Translations under genes and position numbers: made by a program
In this document: in pieces, positions 1-9,759 of the stretch
Position numbering within the stretch: the stretch's first letter is position 1
Layout of the letters: every line of letters begins with the position of its first letter
Source: Beverwykella pulmonaria
Lineage: Eukaryota > Ascomycota > Dothideomycetes > Pleosporales > Melanommataceae
Assembly: GCA_001599595.1 (NCBI GenBank)
Contig: BCHH01000003.1
Span: 3,515,151-3,579,150, forward strand
Length of the DNA stretch: 64,000 bases
Direction of reading: 5' to 3'
The notes under the pieces: model-generated
Told to the model about the DNA's origin: nothing
Database searches by the model: none
Seen by the model: only the letters and a program-made list of their open reading frames with translations

Positions 1-3000
1 ATTCCTCCCTGGAAGTCCCAATCTCACAACGCAGGCCTTCATCGTGAAGAGCTCCTACTACAAGAATCTTGCGTATGCCTCCCGGCCCCTTCTGAACGGC
101 GCGGAATACTAAAAAATGTGCTCCAGGGCCTACGAAATCAGCACCATCCACAATCGCGAGCCGCCACCACCGAGTATCCTAGAGGATGTGTCTGCCAAGG
201 GCGGTGATCTTCTAAATCGAACCGTCGAGAACTACTTTCCCTCAGGAAGCAGGGAACCCGAGCGTCTAAGGAACGGCGATTCCGATTCTGAAGAGTCTGA
301 CGAGAACGGCGAGCCAAAGAAGACTCCAAAGATAGACAGGATGGACGTGGACGAGCCAGGGAGTACGGGAAGAGTCACGAGAGGTAAGTTAGCATATGTA
401 TACTGCCCGTGTGAAGCTAAAGGCGTCTTCTATAGGGCTCCGCCATGCCCCACCCCAGCGTGTGCTCTTCCAGCCTGAAGTGTCAACCGTTCGACAGACT
501 CGTACCGCTACTGGCAGCTTGCATTCACCACAGCCTGGTGCTCATACCAACGGTGTTTATGGCCAGAGCCTCGCTCAGCACACCGTAATGACATACGACC
601 CCCGCGCGGCGGTGCCTTCCAACATGAAGCCGGTCGTGACGCCGGCGAACAACCCGGAGTACTTTAGGAATATGCGTATGAAATACGCTGTGAACCGAAA
701 GAATAAACCTGTACCAATCAGGGGCATGATGCTTCCTGGCAGTAAGTGATGAGTCCGACACATGTATACCGCTACAATGCTGACAAGGTGCAGCCGGTTT
801 CCCAGGCCCGAACATCTACATCCGTGCTCTCCATGCCCTACGATCGAAAGAGCCAGAAGAAGAAGCTTACGCTCTTCACCACCTGGTGAAGATTTCTCAT
901 GAGCGTGGCGACAAGTATCGTTTTGATCAATTCTCTGGACTTGCCGAGGCTCTGATCGCAAAAGTCATTGAAGTCGCTTCCATATTCTATGATGTCAAGT
1001 GGGAAATATCCTTTGTTGAAGAGGAATTCGAGCAGCCGAATATTCTCAACGGCTTGTCCGGTACCCCGGACTTGATTCAGAGGATACAATCATTAGATTT
1101 GCTTGACATACATGACGACTTGCTACCCGAAGAGGTTGCGAAGTCATTGGGAATGGTCACCGAAGCAGCCCTCATCATTCGGAACATGGTTATGCTGCAT
1201 GAGAATGCGCTTTTCGTCTCGATGGTACCCTCCGTCCGAGATCTGATTGTCATCGTTCTCAATCTCCCCAATCATGCCACGATAGTTGAGCTTCAGCACT
1301 ATGCTCTCGAAATTGCCGAACAACTAACCAGATTCTGGGCCTTGGACTCCCAAAATCCTTTATACCTCTCCTTACTCGCCCAGGTTGACTCAGATGACCG
1401 AGGCAAAATTATCACGTCATTAAGAGGACTTGGTCGCATAGCCATGAACCTCGAAGCTACAAACAAACTGACCAACGTATCAAGGAAAACCCTACAGTCG
1501 ATATGCGACTGGTTACTCGTTGAAGATGAGGAACTCCGGAATGCCTGTCTCGACTTCCTCTACCTATTCACAGGCTTCGCAGATAACGTCGAAATACTTG
1601 CGAATGAAGTCGACGTTCAAAGTCTTGTAAACCAGCTGGTCCGCTTACTTCAATACAACGCGATCGCCTACGAAGAGCGTCGAAGTAATACGAAATCCTC
1701 AAAGTCATCACAGCATGCCGAAGGTGCACCAAAGCTGTCCGCTGCTATCATCGAGCAGCTGGTGACACTGGAGGAGCCTGAGCGCAGCTCGCAGTGGCTT
1801 CGAACGTGCTTTGAAGAGGATCCTACAGGAGAGATCACGCAGATACAACTCTGGTCTGCATATAATGCGGCTTTCCAGGACGTCATGGCAACAAACCAAT
1901 CATTGAAAGCACTTATGCCTGCTAAGGATTTTATCACGAATGTATCCACGACTTTTGCAAGTGCATCTGCTCAGGTCCTCAATGTTGGTGGTCAGCCAAA
2001 GTATACTATCAAGGGTATTCGCCCTCGCTCAGTACCTGTCGACCCTGCCACAAAGAGACAATATATGCGCTGCTGCTGGCATCCACCAAGTCTTCTTAAT
2101 GGTTACTCTGATACAAAACACTCAACGGCGAAGATTGAATGCGGCGAGTTCACATCTGGCGTCAAGGCGATGTGGGAGCACGTCGTCTCTGTACACCTCC
2201 AAGTACCTCGCGACGAAAATGGGAAGTGGCTTCTTGAGCAGAAGCCAGATATCGATATGGCGAACGGGGATGCTGTTTCAGCCTCAACCCCTACGATGTA
2301 CTTCTGCCATTGGGGCGGATGCACTCATTTCAACCCATCTGGAACAGAGTCCGCGTTCGAAGCCGGCCAGCATATCAAAACACATTTGCCGGATACTAGC
2401 GACATGCACTCGATTCATGCAAAGCACAACCGTACCCCATCGAATTCCACACCACTCACTACATCCTCGCAGGTCCTCTACGAGAACTTCCAGCCTCAAT
2501 TTAGTCAACCAGTTGGTCTAGGAAGTCTAGGTGGTCGAAACAACCACAGCTATGGTTTCAATCATAACACGCCCGCCCTGCCTCGACAACCATCGCCAAA
2601 CTTCCGATACTACAATACCGCGACCGATGAATCTCAAGACGCGGCTGGTCTTCCTCTCGCCTCTGTTCTCGTTCTCCGTAACCTTGCTCGACAGTTGGGG
2701 AAGTTGAATCCGCCTCCACATGTACTCGAAGTTCCCGATTCTCCCACACATAAACGTAATCGCAGCGAATCAAGCCCAGATCGTAGACGTAGTACGGGAG
2801 CGAAGAAACCGAGATTGAGCGATGCGGCAAGGGAAGCTGCACAGCGCGAGAATGAAGAGATTGAGAAGGAAGAGCAGGAAGCGGAGAAGGCCGGGTGGGT
2901 TCCGCGGATCTTCGCACCGGTCAAAGAACAGTTGTACTTCGTTTCGGCGCATAACCTGACTTTGAGGAATTACATGGGCGGGTTGTTCAAGGCAATAACT

Positions 3001-3015
3001 GATGGTGGTGGGTGA
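1..3015 (+). CDS. RSC9: RSC chromatin-remodelling complex subunit Rsc9, 5' end outside window
   Basis: Partial gene; the start lies upstream of base 1. By eye the exons are 1-72, 127-383, 436-741 and 794-3015, with introns of 52-54 nt whose phases all fit. The first exons give the end of an ARID-type DNA-binding domain (K-N-L-A-A-Y-E-I, then E-P-P-P, then A-K-G-G-D-L-L-N-R-T-V-E-N-Y). Next comes a long helical, armadillo-like region (about 850-1700). Two Cys2-His2 fingers follow (C-C-W-H...H-V-V-S-V-H near 2070-2190, and F-C-H-W-G-G-C...H-I-K-T-H near 2300-2385), then a basic/acidic coiled-coil tail. This architecture is that of fungal Rsc9/ARID2-like subunits, which help target the RSC nucleosome remodeller. 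The stop codon is 3013-3015. Family assignment is recognition from sequence, not a database hit. Confidence 0.88.
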
Positions 3016-3612
3016 ATATCAGCATGTACTCCTCGATGAGATCGCGGGTGAGGGTGTCCCGGCGCAGAGGAGTCAAATGTCGATCATTGGCGTTCAGAGA
3101 AGTAGGCCGCAAACTGCCTACTACGGAGTTCATTACAGATGTTTTATGGTTTCAAGTATTTGCATTTTTGTTCTTCGAGAAGAAAATCGTTGCTAGCTGT
3201 TACCCTAACACCTCCCCGATAATAGGAGTTAGAGAAGAATACTTCTAGACTACAAATTCAATTCGCGCTTCGACCCTGTGACTATCTTGTCTCCAACAGA
3301 AAGAAGTAATGTGTTTACAAGCCTGATAGGTTTCAGGTAAAGGTTGGTAAAAGTTGCTGTGCCTCGGTCGGGAAGCACGTGATGTTGCACCGGCCCACAT
3401 AAAAGGCAGCCAACTTCGTTTGTTCCATCAAACCTCCGTCCGTTCATCAATGAACACCACCCACTTTGATTGAGTAGGCGGGGAACACTCTGCGACTACT
3501 CGATCAGGAAGGCAGTAAGGTTTCTCTCGAAATTAAAATCCCACAGCTTTCTTTCGGAAAACGTTGCGTCATCCACCCAGCACCTGCGCAGTCGACGGTG
3601 CAAACCGCCATC
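3016..3612. other. intergenic, RSC9 3' end to CCCH gene promoter
   Basis: About 600 bp with no supported gene; short ATG frames here (e.g. 3012-3248) show no recognisable protein. The GCACGTGA box at 3375-3382 is the only site I would mark, 231 bp before the next start codon. Confidence 0.5.
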
Positions 3613-5453
3613 ATGCTAGGTGACGGACGGATTGACTCATTAGATAGCAATCTAAAGCAGTTCAAACTGAATAACCAGGCAAACCAGCAGTCGCTTCAGG
3701 TTAGTCCTTTTGTTCACCAAGCATTAACCGTCGCTGATCATGTGCAGGTACTCTTGAAGGACTACAGCCAGCTCCTGGAAGACTATAGGACCTTAAAGAA
3801 GGCACATGAAGCGAATGGCGTAAAGAATGGTGATATAGGTTCTAGCAACACAGCTCGCAACTCTTACGTACTCGTATTGGTTGACGGGAACGGCTACATT
3901 GTATTAACTCTGCTCCGTCCCACACGTTCACTTACTAATTTCGAATAGTTCAATGATGAGCTAGTGAAGGACAAGGAAGAAGGTGGAATGAGAGCTGCCC
4001 GAATGTTGAACGAATCCGTAAAGGAATATATACGGGGCTCTCTTCCTGCCTCTAAACACTCCCGCGTAATCGTCCGCATTTACGCCGACATTACCGGCCT
4101 CTCCAAGTTGTTAGCAAAGTCTAAGCTTATTGGCCTCGAGAAGCGCTCGCTTGCTGCATTTACCGCGGGGTTCACGCGTGCTATCAATCTATTTGACTTC
4201 ACGGACGCGTTGGATGAGGAGGGAACGAAATTCAAAATTCGAGGTATAACTTTTTCCCTCGTTCAGAAGTCTACATCGTCTTCAGATACTAATATCATGT
4301 GTCTGAATAGAAATGTTCAAGTTGGCAGCAGAAGACAACACATGTAGTCATATCTTGTTCGCTGGATGTCACGATAACAGTTACTTGCCTCAGTTGGTTC
4401 CGTTCTCCGGTCTTCGAAACAAGATCACCTTAGTTCAAGGCGCCGGATTCAGTCCTGAGTTCCATCAGTTCAGTCTCAACATCACCCAGTTCCCGACTAT
4501 CTTCCGATGGTCAGATCTATCCGTCACACCCAGTTCTAAGCCATCAATTACTAATGCTCCCCCGGCCAAAGCGGCAAAGTGGCGAGACCGAGAGCAGGAA
4601 CGAGAGGCAACGCACAGTTCTCTGGCGCTTCGCAACGAAAATCGCTGGGGCAATAATTCGGACACCACCTTCGGTACGGACGAGCCATCTCCAGCTGCTA
4701 GCAACGGGCTCGGCGAAAACAACGGTGCAATGTCCTGGCGGGCCAAAAACGAAACACCTCAAAAGGGAAGCTCAACGCCGTGCAAGTACTTTCTAAAGGT
4801 ACGCTCCATCCATTTGCCCCTCGCTCCAACCCTCACACTCACATCCCTAGGGCTTTTGCCGCTTCGGTGCAAACTGTAAGTTTCAGCATGGCACCAAGAC
4901 CCCCGTCCCCGGCAGCGAAATCACCGTCGACCGCTCCTCTATCTCCTCCCAACTCCCCTCTTCTATACCCCACAATTTCATTCCTTTGAACAAAGACGGT
5001 CAGCGTATCGATGTCGCCATCAAGGCCCCCACGCAGGATGAATGGGTGCAGTATAATGAGCGCTTCCAACGGCTGAAACCATGTAACGACCACCACCTCA
5101 AGCATGACTGTACCACATTCAACTGCCCCTTCGACCATAGCGATCTCGAGCCCTCCATCCGCCGCACGCTCGAATATGTAGTCAAAGGATCCCCTTGCCC
5201 TCGGAAGAGCGCATGTCGCGTGTCTAACTGCATCTTTGGCCACCTATGTCAGAAAGACGGATGTGTAGGCCAGAATAAGGGCTGCCGGTTGAAGCCTTAC
5301 TGGCATAACATCAACCCTAAGCTTGTTAGCATGGTTCCTGCCGAGAAGGAAGAGCTAGCGCATAACAGTGGAGCGGAGATCTATGGCAATGATGGGGAGG
5401 GTTATGGCTCGGGGGAGTTTGGAGACTCGGACGTGAATGGTGGTGGATGGTAA
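3613..5453 (+). CDS. CCCH zinc-finger protein with a possible NYN/PIN-like domain
   Basis: Five exons: 3613-3699, 3748-3900, 3949-4243, 4311-4798 and 4851-5453, giving 541 codons plus stop. The ATG at 3613 was chosen because the frame upstream of it has no other ATG. After a short coiled-coil N-terminus (Q-V-L-L-K-D-Y-S-Q-L-L-E-D-Y) comes a folded domain that begins with a strand ending V-D-G-N-G-Y and later has F-A-G-C-H-D-N-S-Y. The placement of these acidic residues resembles NYN/PIN nucleases, but that is an inference. The C-terminal part holds three Cys/His clusters. The first is created by the last splice (C-x7-C-x5-C-x3-H). The others are C-x8-C-type at about 5085-5145 and 5195-5250. 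Similar proteins occur across filamentous ascomycetes, usually called only CCCH zinc-finger protein; an RNA-binding role is likely. Confidence 0.85.
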
Positions 5454-5828
5454 GTTTGCGTGTGAAGAGGATCGGACAGGCCATCGAGACTACATTTCGC
5501 TGTCTAGTTCACTTACCCCGGATAATCTGCTTGACTGATTTAGAATGAACTATCACTTATTGTGTATGTGGGATCTTACATCCTTCACATACTAAAAGCG
5601 AAGGGGTGGGAAAAGTGACAGTAAGCGGAAAGCGTAAAAGTTGGAACAGGGTTGCAATTACTTATTGTGACTTATCTACCGTGGAGGTCAATCGGTTCTT
5701 GAAAGTGTATTCTAATGGTATAAAACATGAGGTTTAATGTAAAGTGCACCGTGCAACTCCACGAGCCCACGATATGTGAACAGGACAATATGTTTGACGT
5801 ATCTTAAGCTTTTATAATTCAAAGACTA
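5454..5828. other. convergent 3' intergenic region
   Basis: 375 bp between the stop codons of the CCCH gene and RAD4, which converge. AT-rich, no coding signal; presumably both 3' ends and poly(A) sites. Confidence 0.5.
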
Positions 5829-8800
5829 CTACGTGGCATCTACCAGCCAATCCGGGTCTGCGTCTTCATCCTCCGGATCCTCCAAAAGCAAAGACCCCAC
5901 TTCTGAAGGCGATGAGGATGGTGGAGGAGGAGAAGGAGCATGTTCAGCCACGACTTTCACCTCGGCAACCGGAGCTCTGCCTTGGGGTACAGCGGTAGAA
6001 TCAGAGGTAACAAGTTCTGGAGCGGTGTCTGTTTGTGCGATTCTGCCGTCCTCTTTGTCCTCATCCGGCATGGAAGTGTCATTGGCTATCCCCGGCGGTG
6101 CATTTTCGACTATAAATCCCCTTCCATGATCATCTACCATACCATCGATGGGAAGAAAGCCGCCTGTTATTTCATTTCTCCTGGAAGATGGCCCACCAAC
6201 CACTGGAGATGGCTCACGGATGAAGCTACCGTTCTCCTCTTCATTGTCTTCTGTTATAAATCCGCCAGCATCGTCATCGCGCCGCCGAGGCCGAAGTTGA
6301 TGCTCCATTAGGAGTGAGCTTCCGAATCCAGCAGGTCCTTCAGACCCAAAACCACGACCTATGTCCACATCTTCCGGTACAAATCCACCGTCTCCATCCT
6401 CTTCATCTGCCAAAAACCCACCACCAAACTCATCATGCCGTGTTAAACTCCCAAACCCTCTCGAAGTGGGTGCCACCGGCTCACCAGCATTACCCTCATC
6501 AGGAAAGAATCCACCTGCAAATTCCTTCTCCGCAATTTCTTTATCCTCCCTTTCTATCTCTTCCTGGACATTGACCACCGGTCCCGTCTCCCCATCGATC
6601 TCAATAGCATTGACTCTCTGCGCTATACGCAGACCAAGGTAAAAGCGCCGCCACATGCGTAGCGCCTCCGATCTCCGCTGCGAGTGCTCTGCTTCCTCGT
6701 GCGCATACTCCATTGCATCGATGACAGTTTCGACTGCTTCTCCGTATTCTTGCGCAACGACGACACCTTGGACGATTGCAGTGCCATGGCGGCCTTTGAA
6801 AGAGAAGCCAGTGACAGCGTCGGCGCAGTCTACGCCGATGAGACGAGCAGCTTTAGAGGCAAGCTTGTGACGGATGTGAACACCGCCTGGTGGAACCATG
6901 GATGGTACATATAGATCGAGATTGCCGTATGCATTGCGAGGGACCTTTCCTCGTACTACTGGAGGTGGAACATACAAAACCGTTTGGAAGATTGCATAGA
7001 GTGCTGCACCAACTTCATCCTGCACATCATCGATATCCATGTCCGGAGGTATCGACCGGCGAGTATTTTTTTTTGGCTTGGCATGTTTGAGAGGCTGCTC
7101 ACCGTCTTTCACGTCTCGACCCATGCGATACCATTTATCTGCGCTTCTGACAAGATGCACATTTTGACGGCGATAAATTGGCTCCATCTTCGGGTTCAGC
7201 GAGGTGCCGACATTGACCTTGCCTACTTGTTGCATGGGTTGAATGACCTCGTTGTGCTTAAGATGTCGTTCGAGGACGTAAACAGGATGATCTTTGAAGT
7301 CTTGAACATTCTTTGGCATGCCCTCCGCGGCCTCCTTGCGGGCAAGTGCTGCGTCTTCTACTTGGTCTCTATCAAGTGGTGTTGTACGTCTAAAGATTTT
7401 CAACGCTCGTTTCCACCACTTGGCTCCATTTTCGGTACATTCGACTCTGAACTTCCGAGTCTTCGCATTGTAGGCTTTCGCATATCGCCGCGTGACATCT
7501 TTGGCTGTAAAATCGTCTTCGAAAGCCACAGCATATACCAGGCTGTTCTCGGGATAGCTAAGCGGGGGCTCCAGCTTCTCAGGCGCGTTAACGGTGAACG
7601 TCGAAAGCGGGTCCGCTGGAACCCATTTCTGCTGAGCGGGATTAAATGCTTCTACCCAGTATACGGGGTATGCATTGTGGTACTTTTTTTTCTGCTTCGG
7701 GGGAGCAACACCGCTCAAGGCCGCACTCCGTTCGCCTAGAACACGTTCAAGTCGGGATAATTTCCTGGGTCGAGACGACGCGGATGCCCTTGGTTTGATT
7801 GGACTCATCTCCTCCTTGTAAGGATCTACGTGGATAACGTTCTTTTGTAAACTCGGTTTCTGTGGAGTGGCTGGCTGGGCAGAAGACACAAATGGCAGAC
7901 ATTGCAGAGAACAAACCAACCGAGCGTCTATTCCAATCCCACGAAGAAGCGCACAAAACAACTGCGAACCAACATCCTGGGATCCCTGCAAAGAGGATGC
8001 GGCTCTGCGGAAGTCTTGCTTTTCCATGGGTTCATCGAGTTCGTCAAAATCGGAGAAGGGTTTGACGTCTGTCTCCGCGTCGGCCCATCGCGGCCTGTGC
8101 ATCCCCAGAGCCGTCACAGAGAAGCGATTTGACCACAGCCGCTTAAGCTCCTGTATACCATCGACGAAGCGTTTCGATGCTTGAAACTGCGTGAAATCAG
8201 GATTGGGGACGAGGTTATCCAACGTCTTCGGTAGAGGCAGTCTTCGCAAAGTAGCTTGTACCTTCTCATCGTTGCACCACGCGTTTCTCCGGTGGACGTG
8301 ATACAGGAGACATAGAATGTGCATTTTGTGAATCTCGAGCCTCCGTTTCTTGTCGACGGACGTTATGCCTCGCCTACGGACTTGTCGTTTGGGCTGCATG
8401 CCTTCGACTTTGTCGCCTCCAATTGTGATTGAGAGATCGCCAACCTCTGGCTCGGCCATTTCCTCGTCTTTGTCGGTGTCGTTGCCGTCTTCTAGCGCAT
8501 CCTCCCACTCAAGATCGCTGTCGTCTGACTCATCTGAGTCGATTATAGTTTGTAGTGGACGTCTATTCGCGCTTTCCTCTTCGTCTTCATCTTTATGATC
8601 GCTTGCCCCCGCGATGTTAGGGCGCGAACGGGGCTGGGATTCTGGGGCAGGGTCGAGGACCGGCAGCTGTTGACTCTCTGGCTCTCGAATCGGGCTAAAC
8701 GACGTGTTACGTGTAGCAGTCTTTCGCTTCTTTAATGGCTTTCTGTCTTCGTCCGCGCCTGCAGCCTTCGATGGTTTTGCCTCAGAGAGCAGGTCCTGAA

Positions 8801-8918
8801 AAACATCTGGCACACCCGCATTTTCTTGCGATGCCTTTGCCCAACGTGTAGATCGTCTCGGGGTGATGCTGGAATCCGCACCGCTCGGCTTGTGAAGCCT
8901 GCCCCGCTGTCTAGCCAT
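5829..8918 (-). CDS. RAD4: DNA damage recognition protein Rad4/XPC homologue
   Basis: Single-exon 1029-residue frame. The N-terminus is basic/acidic and disordered. A transglutaminase-fold domain spans about residues 190-480 (L-C-L-L-Y-H-V-H, Q-L-F-C-A-L-L-R-G-I-G, H-N-A-Y-P-V-Y-W-V-E-A-F). It is followed by beta-hairpin domains BHD1 (D-H-P-V-Y-V-L-E-R-H-L, about 533-585), BHD2 (about 586-640) and BHD3 (R-N-A-Y-G-N-L-D-L-Y, about 648-722). This order defines Rad4/XPC, which senses helix-distorting lesions and starts global-genome nucleotide excision repair in the nucleus. The tail after residue 800 is unusual: it repeats short Gly-Gly-Phe-hydrophobic motifs between acidic stretches (see findings) and ends with a Pro-rich and acidic segment. 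The start is the first ATG of the frame. Length fits fungal Rad4 proteins. Confidence 0.93.
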   Translation of the reverse strand: MARQRGRLHKPSGADSSITPRRSTRWAKASQENAGVPDVFQDLLSEAKPSKAAGADEDRKPLKKRKTATRNTSFSPIREPESQQLPVLDPAPESQPRSRPNIAGASDHKDEDEEESANRRPLQTIIDSDESDDSDLEWEDALEDGNDTDKDEEMAEPEVGDLSITIGGDKVEGMQPKRQVRRRGITSVDKKRRLEIHKMHILCLLYHVHRRNAWCNDEKVQATLRRLPLPKTLDNLVPNPDFTQFQASKRFVDGIQELKRLWSNRFSVTALGMHRPRWADAETDVKPFSDFDELDEPMEKQDFRRAASSLQGSQDVGSQLFCALLRGIGIDARLVCSLQCLPFVSSAQPATPQKPSLQKNVIHVDPYKEEMSPIKPRASASSRPRKLSRLERVLGERSAALSGVAPPKQKKKYHNAYPVYWVEAFNPAQQKWVPADPLSTFTVNAPEKLEPPLSYPENSLVYAVAFEDDFTAKDVTRRYAKAYNAKTRKFRVECTENGAKWWKRALKIFRRTTPLDRDQVEDAALARKEAAEGMPKNVQDFKDHPVYVLERHLKHNEVIQPMQQVGKVNVGTSLNPKMEPIYRRQNVHLVRSADKWYRMGRDVKDGEQPLKHAKPKKNTRRSIPPDMDIDDVQDEVGAALYAIFQTVLYVPPPVVRGKVPRNAYGNLDLYVPSMVPPGGVHIRHKLASKAARLIGVDCADAVTGFSFKGRHGTAIVQGVVVAQEYGEAVETVIDAMEYAHEEAEHSQRRSEALRMWRRFYLGLRIAQRVNAIEIDGETGPVVNVQEEIEREDKEIAEKEFAGGFFPDEGNAGEPVAPTSRGFGSLTRHDEFGGGFLADEEDGDGGFVPEDVDIGRGFGSEGPAGFGSSLLMEHQLRPRRRDDDAGGFITEDNEEENGSFIREPSPVVGGPSSRRNEITGGFLPIDGMVDDHGRGFIVENAPPGIANDTSMPDEDKEDGRIAQTDTAPELVTSDSTAVPQGRAPVAEVKVVAEHAPSPPPPSSSPSEVGSLLLEDPEDEDADPDWLVDAT
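6114..6521 (-). repeat. GGF-type short motif repeats in Rad4 tail
   Basis: Within RAD4 codons about 800-935 a Gly-Gly-Phe-hydrophobic-x-(Asp/Glu) motif recurs: G-G-F-F-P-D-E, G-G-F-L-A-D-E, G-G-F-V-P-E-D, G-G-F-I-T-E-D, G-S-F-I-R-E, G-G-F-L-P-I-D and G-R-G-F-I-V-E. Spacing is irregular. Confidence 0.8.
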
Positions 8919-9759
8919 GCTTCAAAGATCGCGTGAATGGGCAGAGGTGCGGGGCCGCAGGGAGTGGCAGCGTCGGGGCGAGCGGTTGAGGGTGTTCGTG
9001 AAAGAGAAGTCGACCATTACGACGAGAGTTCCCAGAAAGGAAGTATTGGGTGTGCGCCAGTTTGTTGGTGAAGCGCGGAAGATATTCAATGGCTTGGTAC
9101 CTTGATGCTTTCTAGTAATGACGCGCACCTGAGCCACGCGATCACGTGACATCTCATCTCAGATCGTTGATTTCCTCAATCTCGCTCACCTCATTTTACA
9201 ATGAGACTCTCCACTTTCACTCTACGCTCATTTCTCCACATTATTGATCTACGAGATAGGACACGGAATCCCCACCCTCACGGGACCACAACCGGGGTCA
9301 GGATCAGGATTCCGAACGTGGGAGCTGCAAGGAAAATACACTCTGCAATGCGCCGTTGTAGGCACCAGCATGCAGGACGCAGCATCCACTGTCCGAGTAT
9401 CGGAAGAACCCATCCGCGTCAAAGATCGGGGTTCCTTCTTGAACGGTGACATATCGGTATACGTCTTGACCGACTCTTGCTATCGATATGTCACCAAATA
9501 GGCGTTTGCAGGACAGGGAACAATCTCCCGACCCAATCGTTCACATACATTGTGACGCCCATTTGGAACCACAGAATATCGGAATTGATTGTAACTGGTA
9601 GGTTTCAAATAGTATGTATACTACAATCACCCTTTGCTGTTCCTAGTCCCTATTTAGAGCGCCGTTAGATTCTTGTTAAAAGGCAAACCTAGAACAGTTC
9701 CGTATTTTCAATTTTGCTATCAACCTTTGACTCTTTGAAAATTCTTTCTGTTCATCAAT
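8919..9759. other. intergenic region with a possible coding remnant
   Basis: About 840 bp between the divergent RAD4 and P1B-ATPase genes, including a TCACGTGA palindrome at 9142-9149. The frame at 9244-9501 (plus) reads like protein (I-Y-E-I-G-H-G-I-P-T-L-T-G-P, then W-E-L-Q-G-K-Y-T-L-Q-C) but lacks a convincing start and I do not recognise it. It may be a gene fragment, an unannotated small gene with an upstream exon, or chance. Confidence 0.3.
9142..9149. promoter_or_regulatory. TCACGTGA palindrome (bHLH/Cbf1-type box)
   Basis: Perfect 8-bp palindrome 224 bp upstream of the RAD4 start, in the RAD4/ATPase divergent region. The CACGTG core is the known binding site class of fungal bHLH factors; use here is inferred. 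Confidence 0.4.
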
